The position numbers and the translations under genes are program-made. A model generated the notes under the pieces. It was not told where the DNA came from, did no database searches, and saw only the letters and a list, made by a program, of their open reading frames with translations. Positions 53,020-63,605 of a DNA stretch of 64,000 nt are shown here, in pieces. The stretch lies in contig JAKZAN010000003.1 in assembly GCA_023053545.1 (NCBI GenBank), positions 529,501-593,500 on the forward strand, given 5' to 3'. Origin of the DNA: Lepidurus packardi (taxonomy: Eukaryota > Arthropoda > Branchiopoda > Notostraca > Triopsidae). The stretch's first letter is position 1; each line of letters starts with the position of its first letter.

Positions 53020-54004
53020 ATGGCTTCTCAAGATTCTTTAAAAGAAAGAAAACGCTCATCCAATTGGGTTGATTCTGAGTTGTCAGCTTTGTTAAACATT
53101 TGGCAAGAGAGTTACGAGGGTCTGCGCCGTGCAAAACGCAATAAGCCTATTTTTGAGTCCATGAGACGGTCTTTGGAAGGTGTTGGTGTCGTCCGTACGG
53201 TGGATGAGATATCAGTGAAGTTGAACAATCTGACACAAACGTACAGGTAATCGTATTTTCTTCCATTGTGAACGAACCGTGCACTAATTTGAACTTTCTT
53301 TTGTCATTCGCCAGAAAGAACAAAGTAAAATGTACCTCTACAGGTTCTTCTCCAAGCTCATGGAAGTGGTACGATGCCGTTAACAGCATTATTGGCCGAA
53401 GTCCAAGTAACGACGTTTCAAGGGTAGAGGACTCGATTGTTCATGGTCCGGAAGAGTCTACCACACAGTCCTCACAGTCTACCCTGCCTAGTTTGCAAGT
53501 ATCCGTTTCCGATTCGGATATAGAAATTGATGTTGAAGAGAGCGTCTTAGTCCGCAGAGATGAGGAACACGAACGACTATTGGAGTCTGCCATTGGTGGG
53601 TGTCGACGCCGTGACAGAGGTAAAGCTGTGGAGCCTGGACCTTCTAGAACCTCAATCCAAAGAAGAAAGCAACGTGCTTCGACCCAGACCTCTGTTGCCA
53701 GGTGCCTTTCTTCCGCTGAGAAGCTAATTGAAAACAGCGATAAAACAGCTTCTGATAAGTTGACCAGGCAATTCTAAGCTTAGTTCAGAATATTGAAAAA
53801 AAAATGGAAGATTTGGCTTTGAAACGTAAAATTGTAGCGTCTATAGACAATACTCGCCCTGACCACGTTTATTCCTCTCTCCCTTTTCCTTCAAGTTATT
53901 CTGTTATTGGTTCTCAATTGCAAAGTATGCCATATCCCTTTCCTTACAATTTACGGCAAAGTGATTCAAATGTAGTACCACCACCACCATCCCCAGGTTC
54001 TTAA
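53020..54004 (+). pseudogene. Myb/SANT-like DNA-binding protein of Harbinger element 2
   Basis: Partner protein that binds the termini. Exon 1 (53020-53248) encodes a trihelix Myb/SANT-like domain: NWVDSELSALLNIWQESYEG, KPIFESMRRSLEG and EISVKLNNLTQTYR. A 67-bp GT-AG intron follows. Exon 2 starts near 53316 with KNKVKC and SSWKWYDAVNSIIG, completing the domain, then an acidic/Ser-rich stretch (SDSDIEIDVEES) and basic segments (RRRDRGK). A stop at 53777 is caused by a one-base frameshift; the next frame continues AILSLVQNIEKKMEDLALKRK and ends Pro-rich at 54004. The start ATG has a good context (caccATGg). Confidence 0.8.
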
Positions 54005-54028
54005 GGGTTTCTTGGTTCTTCTTGGATT

Positions 54029-55085
54029 TTATAGGTGAATTGGGTTGTCATTAAAAAATTCCACCATTGCGGAACGAACTTGCTCTGCTCTTATTGTTGC
54101 TTCGTTACGAAAGGTATTGGGCCTTGTTTGCTCGCTAAACTCAGCATCGCAATCTTCTGCGGGCACGCCAAATTTTTCGCACATATTGTGAAGGATACAA
54201 CAATCTTTGGTAATGAGGTTAATTTTACTAATAGGAAACTCCATTCGTTTATAAGTAATTCGCCAGCGCATCTTTAGTCTTCCAAAAGCATTTTCAATTA
54301 CCCGTCGAGCGCGAGACAACCGAAAATTAAAATGTTTTTGCTCCTCGGATAACCTGGTTGTATCAGGATATGGCTTCATTAGCGTTGGCAACAGTTGGAA
54401 AGCTCCGTCTCCTAAAATGTGAGTTGGTACTCGTACATCGCTAACATGCATGGAAGAATTCAAACGCTCAAGGGCCAACACCTTCTCGTAGAAACGTGAA
54501 TTTTTGAAAATGTAGCTGTCGTTGTTCCGCCCTGGAGACCCAACGTTTATATAGGAAAACCTATATTTCGCGTCGCACATTGGAATAGAATTACGCTATA
54601 GAAGCCTTTATAATTGTAGTAATCAACAGCTTCTTCCTTAGGAGGACAAATCGGGATATGGCAGCCATCGATTGCACCAATTGCAGGTGGGTAATTCCAC
54701 ATCGCTGAGAAATCATTGGCTAAAATGTCATATTCCCTTTCGCTCTCGGGTAATTTGATAAATTCGGGCATGAACACGTCGACGACAGCGTGACAAAATT
54801 CGTAAAGTATGTAGGGTAAAGTACTTCTTCCAATTCCGAAAATATGTCCGACAACGCGTAATTCTGCTGCTGATGCAAGCGAAAAAACAGCAACAGCTAC
54901 TCTCTTTATAACCGGAATAGGTCTTCTCATAATCGTTGGTTTTTTTTCAGTACAGGGCGTAGCCGGTCGCAAAGGTACGTAAATAAGGCTCTTGAGGTAC
55001 GGAAATTTTGTCGGAATGTAACTTCTGACATTGTTGGCACAATCTTGAGCCACCACTCTCCAGAAGAAACGAGCGATTGTGGCCT
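54029..55085 (-). pseudogene. PIF/Harbinger transposase of element 2
   Basis: DDE nuclease. The frame 55056-54547 has KRVAVAVFSLASAAELRVVG, FGIGRSTLPYILYEFCHAVV (helix-turn-helix) and AIGAIDGCHIPICPP (first Asp). A frameshift near 54585 leads to 54580-54029 with GRNNDSYIF (second Asp), HILGDGAFQLL and SRARRVIENAFGRLKMRW (Glu), then CCILHNMCE. The coding part begins upstream of 55056 (FFWRVVAQDCAN at about 55070); the true first exon is not identified. The catalytic residues are all present, so one indel is the only visible defect. Confidence 0.83.
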
Positions 55086-55551
55086 AGGTACTAGGAAAGA
55101 TGGTTATAACAAACTATTTTTCTGAATGTACTACTTATCTCTTTACCTTTACAAATCAGGAGACTGCTTATTAATGAAAGTATAGCTTTTAATTGCTTGT
55201 CTCTCCTATTTCTCGCTAATCTTTTGCGCAAGATAAGCAGCTGGACTAGAATTAAAGTTTCTCCAAGAAAACTTGGAAAAACAACTTCACTTAAAGGTGT
55301 AAGCGGAAACACGTCCATCGTTTACCGTTCAAAATACTTTCTGATAGGAAAGCGACATGAAAAATACTTTTTGACAGAAAAGTGTTTATGTGAAGGTAAA
55401 ATATGTGAAGGTGTAGCCTTAAGCATAGGATTACACTCAATGAAAGTGACCTTTCAGTTTGTCGTCTGGACACTCAACACATTCCCCGTTCTGGGACGAC
55501 TTGATCAACATTAAAAGTTAATGATAATTAGCGTCCCGTCTAGCCTAGGTA

Positions 55552-56389
55552 TAACTAAATAAAAGTCAATTGCGTCTGCTACCTCCGTTACTAAATAGCG
55601 GCGCCTCCTACAACCGTTTAATGCGTTACGAACAGTACACGCAACGAGATTACAAGCTGGTGCAGTCAAATAAGTTGACAAAAAAGCAAGGATAGTAACA
55701 ATGGATGAAGGGGCAGAGATCTTCTGTTCTAATTCTACATTTTTCTCCACCTCGTTTGCTAACTTGGTTTTAGGGGCTCTGAATTTCCTTTGCTCGTATT
55801 TTAATTGTGCTTAAATAATCTTGAAGCAGAACGGGTTTTCTTTAACTGTACTCTTAACATTGATACTAATTTTTCGGCATGCGCAAGTTTTTTGGAAACA
55901 GCAGCACAATCGGCACGCAAACAAGATGCCTGGGGTAAGGTTGGGATTTTGGAAGTAGAAAAGTTACCACATTCAAATTCACTATTCAATTCCAAACCAT
56001 CTAAAGAGGCATGAAAACCGTCAAGATCAATAGTATCGGGGTGAATGTCCCGAAAACTAATAATTTCTGATGAAGCTGGGGAAGCAGGCATTTCTTTAGA
56101 GGGTATCTTTTGCGCATAGTTGTGATCACTAGAAATGGATGTAAAATCACCACAGGGTTCGCAAACAGGAATAAATGGATGTTGCGAGCAAAGAGATGGC
56201 GTACAACTACGAAAATGATCTGAGCAGATTCGTAAATGCTTTTTTTGGAAAAACTGCGCACTCTTTAGAAAGAGCCTCTAACCATAATTCCGAACAACTA
56301 TCCTTCGGAATACAAAAAAAACTCCATCCTGCTACTTTTCTATAGGATGCGTTCTTGCAAGAAGGAACACAACAAATTACTCTAGGCAT
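55552..56389 (-). pseudogene. P-element transposase N-terminus: THAP domain and coiled coil
   Basis: THAP is the zinc-dependent DNA-binding domain of P transposases. The start is MPRVICCVPSCKNASYRK (56389). It has the first two Cys of the C2CH site, WSFFCIPKD and LWLEALSKE. After a one-base frameshift in an A7 run (about 56245) the last metal ligands appear as RICSDHF. The tail contains a Leu/Lys-rich coiled coil (KKLAHAEKLVSMLRVQLKK, about 55870-55815). From 55750 to 55560 another open piece (ACNLVACTVRNALNG, YLVTEVADAIDFYLV) leads to the Harbinger insertion point. Confidence 0.8.
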
Positions 56390-56419
56390 GTTTAAGTAAA
56401 CTAGCTTAACCACTATTGG

Positions 56420-57106
56420 ACACTAAATCTCGCTTTGCTAAACACTCACTTATATTACACTTATGTTACACTTATATTACACTGCTGGATTAATGTACAT
56501 TTTTGAATGACTTAATGAAAATTGTTTACTGTACTTCGTCTTGAAAAAGACAAACTACATAGTCGTGTTAAGAAAACGGTGAAAATTTTCTTTAAAATTA
56601 ATTGAAAGTGAGCTATGTGAAATTTGTAACAAACTCCATGGAAGCGCAATAACAATTGGTAGGAGTTGGTGGGACGACGCTATTTATATGACATTCAAAA
56701 ACACGGAAGTAGGAAGTACTTGCATTTCTTTAGGGGTTAGCAAGCAATGTGAACTTGAAAGGGATTAGTGTAAGACTTATTACCCAAAAATAGCATAGGC
56801 ATTTTTCCAAAAACACTTTCAAATGCGCGCGTTACCAGTAGGACCCTACGTCAGCCCCAAACTCCCTAGAGTGCCCGAGAGAAAGTTCACCGGTCTCCCG
56901 TTTTGTGAATGTTTAGTTCTCTTCTCGAACCCTTTTTCTAGTAGATTAGGAATGCCTACATGGGGGTACATGGGCACAGTCTGGGAATCCATCCCCCATA
57001 TAAGCCTTCGTACCCTCACATCCTCTTGGGACCGAGAGATTTGTCAGAAAACCTTAACATTGGAAGGATACCCCTGTTAGCATACTGTGTAAACCTCTAT
57101 ACTGTG
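56420..57106. other. Unassigned stretch
   Basis: Between the P-element and the R2 fragment. Short direct repeats 'ttatattacactta' occur near 56450-56480. No family motif was found. Confidence 0.4.
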
Positions 57107-57661
57107 GAATTTATGTTCCATTCTTGAGCTAGCCAACAAGATTAAATCGTCCACATAGGCGATACAATTCACTTTTAGGTCATCGGAGATATGGTAGCCA
57201 TTATTTTCAGGTAATTTGCTGACAATGCTGTCGATAACAAGGCTAAGAAGGAAGGGAGAGAGTGGATGGCCTTGCTTAATACCTCGGTTAATACGAATGG
57301 TCTGGGGGAGGATTACCCCCGTAAGTAAGGTTAGTTGAGCAATCTTGATAGGACTTTTTTTCTACCCAACCCTAAGGAAGCATAACCGGGATAAGAACTG
57401 TTCAGTTGCTGTTGCCTAGTTATACGATCCCTTGGTCAGAATAAATGCCTTCTGTCTCTGGTGAATGGGAACTGCATACATCAAACGAGCTGATAAAATC
57501 TTATTAAGATGGCGCACAACAACGGAAGAGATCGTGATTGGTTTAAGGTCACCAGAAGATGAGGGTTTATCGATTTGTGGGATAAGAACCGTTCTGTGGA
57601 TTTTAAACACAGGAGGAAAATCCTTCACGAAAGCAAGTAGATTTAAAATCTTATTAAGGAC
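57107..57661 (-). pseudogene. R2 reverse transcriptase fragments (copies c and d)
   Basis: 57107-57350 matches 7474-7715 closely: AYVDDLIL region, GIKQGHPLSPFLLSLV and IRINRGIK. 57415-57661 holds the RT start: LLAFVKDFPPVFKIHRTVLIP, KPSSSGDLKPITISSVVVRHLNKILSARL. The middle of RT is missing between them. The first breakpoint is at the same R2 position as the one at 7474. The second piece runs into a 37-bp-arm palindrome at 57624-57698. Confidence 0.75.
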
Positions 57662-57698
57662 TCCTTAATAAGATTTTAAATGTACTTGCTTTCGTGAA
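57624..57698. repeat. Long fold-back at the R2/BEL boundary
   Basis: 37-bp arms (57624-57660 and 57662-57698) around a single C, with 36 of 37 pairs matching. The left arm is R2 coding sequence. Confidence 0.92.
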
Positions 57699-57708
57699 CC
57701 ATTGTGAA

Positions 57709-57735
57709 CCATGCCTCCTTAATAAGGAGGCATGG
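57709..57735. repeat. Second palindrome, 13-bp arms
   Basis: CCATGCCTCCTTA, A, then the reverse complement. Immediately follows the long fold-back and precedes BEL/Pao sequence. Confidence 0.9.
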
Positions 57736-59975
57736 TCACGATGGAGGACAATGCAGGAGCAATAAAAAGCAATGCGAATTGGCGTCGTGGAAGAATCTTT
57801 GATAACGGGGTGATGGGGGATATAATGAGCTTTGTCTGTAACACAGAGATTCTCGTTAATACGCTCGATGAAACCCTTGCCTTCATATTCTGAGATAATT
57901 TGACCGTAACGTTGAAGAAGTTCTGGAGTTTTCCGCAAACGTCTTAGAAGGGATTCGAGTCGAGCTTCAGCAATGTAAAGATTAGTCGGAAGAGATGGAT
58001 GATTTGAACGCCAGGGAAGTTTTGCTTCATATTTCCAATCTCGGTAATTGATTGAGGTGGTCTGGTACTCATCTAGTGCAGATTTGGGAGAGGTGTCAGA
58101 CAAACCGGAGCTGTCCAATTTCCAGAGCGATTCCAGGTCGAAGAGTATGTTTGAGTGACTGCTGGTACAGGAAATGTTTAGCACGTAACTACTTGTAGGA
58201 ACATTGGAAGATGATACAGGATCGGAAAGAAGGTATCCCAATTTAGAATTCACAGCTGTAGGGCCAGTTCCTCGGATAACTTCATCGCCAACGAAGGACC
58301 AAAAGTAATCCGCGCCGATGAGAATACCGATGCGAAGCAAGGATGATTCAAGGTTTGGGTGAGCCAAGTGTAGAGTTTGCAAGTGAGTAAAGGATTTCAA
58401 AGGGGCATCAAAGACAAATCGAAGAGGAGTAGAGATAGAAGGTACTAGAAGGGTTTTGATTGGGATATCTTCGCCATGGAGGGTGAAGATTTTCAAGGCA
58501 GAGGGAGAGTGGAGGTATGAGTTGTTTGGGCACCGAAGGGGTTAATGTTGGTTGTGAGACTCGCAGAAGTCTTTAATCCTAGCTCTTTCGCTAACTGAAG
58601 TGTAGCAAAGGAACTTTGTGATCCTTCGTCGAAGAGGATGTTCGCTCGAAAGGATTTGTTCTTGTGGACGATTCTTGCTTGCGCCATCTTCAGAAGTACG
58701 GTTGTAGATTCGGCAACATTAGCAACGAATACAGCAGTTGAGTCAGGGGCTTTAGGAGCAGCAGAACCGGAAGTAGTGCTTTTCTCGAGATGAAGGCTCG
58801 TATGATGCCTTTTTCCACAGCGGTGGCACGAAAACATTCGGATACTTTGGAGTGACCATTTGACGCTAAGCAGTTGAAACAAAGGTGCTTTTCTTTGGCT
58901 ATTTTCAAACGAATATCAGCAGTTGGGTATTTAGAACAAGAACTCGGAAGGTGAGAACCGGTACAGAAAGTACCTTCTTTTCCCTGGTCCCGACGGAGAG
59001 TACTGCGGCGGATGATTTAGTATTACTCGAAGATTTGTGAGGTTTCTTAACAACATTCGGGGAAATAGAGTTAGATCCGGTTTCTAGCAAAACAATTTCA
59101 TGCTTTAAGTGGTAGCGGAATTGTTCAAGGTTCCATTCATTGGATCCAAAGGACCGAGCGATATTGTTCAGTGTCAAAGTCGGAAGCTTTTCTTCAAGGG
59201 TACATACGAGGAATTCGCCAAATTTTTCTGCTTTCATCCCTAGTGTTTCGAGAGCGCGGAGCGTAATTTCGATACTTTGGAGGAAAGTACAAAGGCTAGA
59301 TACGGAATTATCAGGTTTCTTCATGGACGGGATTGATCGGATGTGAGCTTTCATGATTTTATGCGGTTTTTCATAACATTCTTTAAGGAGTTCGATCGCT
59401 TTAGTGTAGTTTCCGGAGGTAGGAGTGAGGCCTTCAATGACTTTTAGCGAAGCTCCTTTAAGTTGACCAATCAAGTAATTGAATTTGCACACGGGAGGTA
59501 TGTTCGAATCGGCGTACACTTCGGCGGTGAACGAGTCCCAGAACGCAAACCACTGCAGGATATCATCCTCGAACGTTGGAAGGTTGATCTTTGGTAATGC
59601 AGCATAACCGTGAGATCGAGAAGGTGTAGGGCTTGAAGAACGAGAAGAGGTAAATGAATTCGTGGGAGATTTTTTTCTTCCCTTAGCTTTTAGTTGCCGT
59701 TTAAAGGTACTAAAGGAGTCGAACTGAGTCTTCAGGGCGTCTTCGAGGTCACAAAGTGGAATATTGTCTTCGATTTCTTGATAAAGGAGTTTCAAGTCTT
59801 GAAGGAATTCTTCGAGGGAGCTTAGGAGATCAGCAATGGCTTCTTGCTTCTCAGGGGCGTCTTCTTGCTCAAGGTTACTAATTGTTTCGAAGGTATTAAC
59901 GATGCGTTGAGAGAGTAGAGAGGATTTGATCTTCACTCGATCAATGGACTTTTCTCTGCGGCTCATCCTGGTCAC
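57736..59975 (-). pseudogene. BEL/Pao element 2: gag, protease and RT start
   Basis: Gag frame 59975-58905: coiled-coil N-terminus, Ser-rich stretch, then the DUF1759-like core LPKINLPTFEDDILQWFAFWDSF, LIGQLKGASLKVIEGL and EKPHKIMKAHIRSI. A frameshift near 58950 precedes a Cys/His segment (KEKHLCFNCLASNGH, then CHRCGKRHHTSLH). The protease-like region has RANILFDEGSQSSF (58882-58493). After another frame change, 58496-57740 shows LIGADYFWSFV, KLGYLLSDP, RLESLLRRLRKTPEL and the RT start HYIPHHPVIKDSSTTPIRIAF. It ends at the palindromes. Gag is open over 357 residues, so this copy is less decayed than its surroundings. Confidence 0.85.
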
Positions 59976-60430
59976 GGCATCAAATGCGGAGAATTGTGGA
60001 GAATAAGATGGTCCCTGCGTTGTGATTAGGGGCTATTTCTGAGGAATAGGATGGATGAGAGCACTTTTTAAGAGGAGTTTGGTAGACTTGTTGAGTGCTA
60101 TCAGAATACTTTCTTGAAGACTACCCATTTACAAGGGATATGACTTTATATACACAAGTGAAAGGATACCGGATAGAAGAGTAAATTAACATTCAAGGAG
60201 AAATTAACTAAAATAAGTGGAATTAGCATATTTAAAGTGAAGGGTAGGACCAAAGGGAAAGGTCAGAAAAGAAGGAGAAGACTTTACAATATATACGAAG
60301 GAATCTTACACACTTTAAAATCTCTCCTCAAACACTTTGTCTCCAAATATTGGAGCTTCACCGCCTCAGTAATGGAAGGAATCAAAGCACTCAGTTTCTC
60401 TTCATCATTGACATAGACTCGAAGTCGATC
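59976..60430. other. BEL/Pao 2 leader and possible LTR
   Basis: The region upstream of gag on the minus strand should hold the primer-binding site and 5' LTR. Purine-rich, no coding content. I could not fix LTR ends because no second copy is present. Confidence 0.35.
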
Positions 60431-60600
60431 AACTGCTCCGCACGCTGACTATCGATGGTTTTTTAATCCTTTCTGCAATATGGTTGCTCTGCTGCGACGA
60501 GGGCTATATGTTTGTTCATAACAGCTTAAGAGTCATATGTCATGGCATTATATTGTAGCGTTTCTTATGATTGACGCTAACGGATTTCACAAAAAAGGAG
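60430..60600 (-). pseudogene. LINE-B scrap
   Basis: 'tttctgcaatatggttgctctgctgcgacg' style sequence near 60470 matches 47325-47355 in LINE-B. Too short and broken for coding claims. Confidence 0.6.
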
Positions 60601-60924
60601 GAAAACTGGCCTGGGAAGAAGGTGTACACAGTTTTAATTTAATTTAGATAGGGTAGTTTATTTAAAGTGGGGATTTAGCTCCGGGATTTCTACAACAATC
60701 ACAACGGCAACTTCGTCTTTCACACTCGCGCGCTTCTCCTCTCGCTCTCTCTCTGACTGCCACTCTTGGCCTTTCACAGGTGTTCTCCTTGCCATTCGCA
60801 CGCCATCTGCCGCTACACCCGGCCTTCCTGACCACCACCACTCGTCCTCGAGTGGTTTGTTTGCATGTTTCTTCATTAAATAATTTTGCATACACAGGTA
60901 ATTCAAATAATCACAGGCAATTTA

Positions 60925-60998
60925 GGAACTGGCAGATAAATAAAGCGCGTACAAAATCACGAAAAGGCAGGTAAATAAAGCACGTACAAAATCATAAG
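60925..60998. repeat. Two direct copies of about 30 bp
   Basis: 'aaataaagcgcgtacaaaatca' (near 60936) and 'aaataaagcacgtacaaaatca' (near 60973), each preceded by a 'ggca(g)' motif. Lies just outside the Gypsy-4 integrase stop, possibly in its LTR. Confidence 0.75.
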
Positions 60999-61004
60999 TA
61001 TTCT

Positions 61005-61992
61005 CTAAAGGTTGGTAACATAATCAGTCAGTTTATCAGGAGGTCTAACAATTCGCCGTGGATAGCGACTCTTCGGAACTTCGTTTTCCATCATGCCTTC
61101 CAGGACTGTCAAAGGCTCTTCTTCTAACTTGTTCGCCGGCTCACCCTCTGAGCTCTCGCAATCTCTGTCATCGGCATCATCTTTCGGGCTTTCACTGTCA
61201 CCGCTGTAATACCCTTCTCGGTAAGGTTTTAGTTGGGAAATGTGTGGCGGAAACACACGCCAGCGTTTCTTGGTATGCAAGCCGGAGGGGTCCACAACGC
61301 GATAGGTAATCTCTGTTAGTTGCCTGGCGATACGAAATGGACCGATGTATTTCGACATGAATTTTGAAGATTTCCCCGCGATCCGAATCTGTCGTCGCAC
61401 CAAAACTAAATCGCCAATCTGGTAGTTTTGTGGCCTACATCGTCGCTTATCGTAATTTCGTTTTTGTCGTAACTTGCGCCGAACCGATTGTTTCTTATTA
61501 TGCCATCTAGTGTGTTTCAGACGATCTATAAAGTCTTCGTACGACTCCGGAGCTTCCACGGGCCAGGGATACTCAACGTCTTCGGGCAAATTTGGCAACC
61601 GACCGTACACTACATTCAAATGGGCTATATCCCGTACTCTCCTGGCGTGCCGTGTTAATCGCGAATACTGCTTGCTGGAGTACTAAGTCCCACGTAATTT
61701 GCGTTCCATCTACATATGCGGCCAAAACTTCTTTTAAGGTACGATTCATTCGCTCACACAACCCGTTCGTTTGAGGATGGCATGCTGCAGCCATTGAATT
61801 GTTAATCCCCAACTGCTCTAAAGCATCTTCAAGTACTCGAGCCGTGAATCCTGTCCCACGGTCGCTGATTAACTTCATTGGAATTGAGTGTCGCCAGATA
61901 ATGTGGTTCGCCAGGAATTCTTTTACAACGAGGTGTCCAAGAAAATGAATCTGCGCCATGGCAAAGTGACATTTCTTCTTCTTGAGGGTCAA
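61005..61992 (-). pseudogene. Gypsy-4 integrase fused to the RT end
   Basis: The frame 61992-61573 starts in RT (HFAMAQIHFLGHLV) and passes, without the RNase H, into the integrase core: KLISDRGTGFTARVLEDALE (Asp), MAAACHPQTNGLCERMNRTLKEVL (Glu). A frame change near 61610 gives 61619-61005 with the C-terminal part: NVVYGRLPNLPED, NYQIGDLVLVRRQI, GPFRIARQLTEITYRV and a charged tail. About 300-400 codons (RNase H, zinc-binding domain, first integrase Asp) are missing at the fusion (near 61930). Confidence 0.83.
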
Positions 61993-62640
61993 ACCAGACT
62001 CTCAGATGGCGTTTAACACTGCTCGCAGAAGTTTTTGGTGCTCTTCAAAGCTGCGTCCAAGTACCATAATGTCATCCAAATATACGAGGCAGTGCTCGCA
62101 CTTAAGCCCTGCTAACACGCGATCCATCAAACGTTGAATGGTAGCCTGTGCGTTCGACAATCCAAACGGCATCTTTTTGAATTCAAACAGCCCATCTGGA
62201 GTGCTAAAGGCTGGCTGTCTTTTCACGACAAGACGATTCGATTGGAACCTGCCAATATCCACTGGCTAAATCTAAGGAGGTGAAAAACGTTGTTCCTCCA
62301 AGACGATCCAGCACGTCTTCGGTACGGGAAAGCGGATATACGTCGCGCTTAGTGATGGAATTGAGTCGACGGTAGTCAACACAGAAGCGTATTTCGCCCG
62401 TCTTCTTCCGGACCAGTACTACCGGGGACGCCCAGGACTAGCGGATGGGATGATGACGTCATTGGCCAGCATTTCTTCTACTTGCTCGGTGATAATTCGG
62501 CGCTAACCAGGGGACACTCGTCGTGGCGGTTGGTAAATAGGTTTACTGTCCCCAACATAAATGGTATGGGAGACAATGTTGTACCCGTAAGAGGCTTATT
62601 GGGACCATCGGAGCAGTCTTGGTACTCTCCCAGTAGAGTA
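61993..62640 (-). pseudogene. Gypsy-4 reverse transcriptase
   Basis: Pieces in several frames: TEQVEEMLANDVIIPSASP near 62460, DVYPLSRTEDVLDRL-type codons near 62320, then the open piece 62262-62002 with TPDGLFEFKKMPFGLSNAQA and CLVYLDDIMVLGRSFEEH (catalytic YLDD). Ends at a stop before ESGLTLKKKKCHF. The YLDD box is intact. Confidence 0.78.
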
Positions 62641-62641
62641 C

Positions 62642-63573
62642 TCAATCTTCACGCTCAGGATTGGACAAATCTTCCCCCATATTCCATTCTGTAGTGGACG
62701 CTTGATGCTCAGGTGTCGCTTTAGAAAGGGAACAACATAACCGGCTTCCGTTTGTCTCCAAAGGGTCACTTACGGCGTCTACGTATTGGGCGTTGACTAA
62801 ACGCCGTTTTGGAGTACGGCGAAGCGTACGTTGACCAATGTTAATTATGGGGATCATCACGCTGTTTTCGTCAACACTTAGCAATGACGCTGGACTAATC
62901 CATTCTTTACCAGGCTTTCCACACAAAGTCGTCGGTGTACTGATAGTATCTGGGGCTATTCCTGGTACCTTTGATTCGACAAACACGAGTGTACCGGGGG
63001 CAATGTTGACAACCTCCGCGACGGTTGGTGTGCCATTGGTGTTGGGTTCTTCTCGGTCGGTTATGTCGATCTCGCTCATCTGCCATGCCACAGTTTCCCA
63101 ATCGTCCGACTCCCTTCCCCTGACATCCACTGCTCCACCAGGCCCCAGTGCCGTCATCTCTGGACGGTGCCCGTCATCACCATTCAGTTTGGCCTCTGCT
63201 TGGCCAAATCCCCCACCGTGACCTTCATCCCACCGTTACCATCGGGACACAGAGAAACTTTGCTTTTGGCGATCCAGTCCATACCTAAAATTAACTGAAA
63301 AGGAGATGACTCCACCACTGGTACGCTGTCCAATTGTACTTCTGTGTTTTGAAACTTAACCCTAAGCGGCACCATCCCCAAGGGACGCACCAGACTTCCA
63401 TCTACGCTACATAGGTTTACTCCATTGGTAGGTATCATGTCGTTTGCCAGAGATCTCGCCGCGTCCGTTCGAATGACGCTGACACACGCTCCAGTGTCTA
63501 CGAGTGCGTCATATCCACCAATAGGATGAACAATCACCTGGACCAAGGGAAACAGTCCTTTCATCGTCGTCAA
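62642..63573 (-). pseudogene. Gypsy-4 protease and protease-RT linker
   Basis: 63573-63184 encodes the protease: GGYDALVDTGACVSVIR (active site DTG) and FQLILGMDWIAKSKV. The next frame, 63157-62642, is the acidic linker (IAPGTLVFVESKVPG, WISPASLLSVDE). Gypsy-1 has the same arrangement but with DCG. Gag is absent; the sequence ends at about 63600 against the plus-strand LINE. Confidence 0.8.
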
Positions 63574-63605
63574 GCTTACTATTGGGTTTGCCGGACCTGG
63601 TCACG

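Larger units (their letters stand above)
52293..55551. mobile_element. PIF/Harbinger element 2, nested in the P-element
   Basis: The ends read TACCTAGGCTAGACGGGACG and its reverse complement (52293-52312 and 55532-55551). TAA duplications flank the element (52290-52292 and 55552-55554), the standard PIF/Harbinger target. Genes converge as in element 1: a plus-strand Myb/SANT-like gene and a minus-strand DDE transposase. The TIRs are short compared with element 1, with diverged subterminal 'taatgataat' motifs. Confidence 0.88.
50831..56389 (-). mobile_element. P-element with THAP-type transposase, split by two insertions
   Basis: Minus strand: THAP domain and coiled coil (56389-55552), then Harbinger element 2, catalytic region (52221-51631), a solo LTR, C-terminal region (51387-50831), then the Gypsy-3 LTR. 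The P-element 3' end is therefore cut by Gypsy-3. Terminal repeats were not recognised. Confidence 0.82.

Noticed and set aside
56820-57080. 85-codon plus-strand open frame
   Set aside because: No recognisable domain, no introns or neighbours to support it; left as unassigned.
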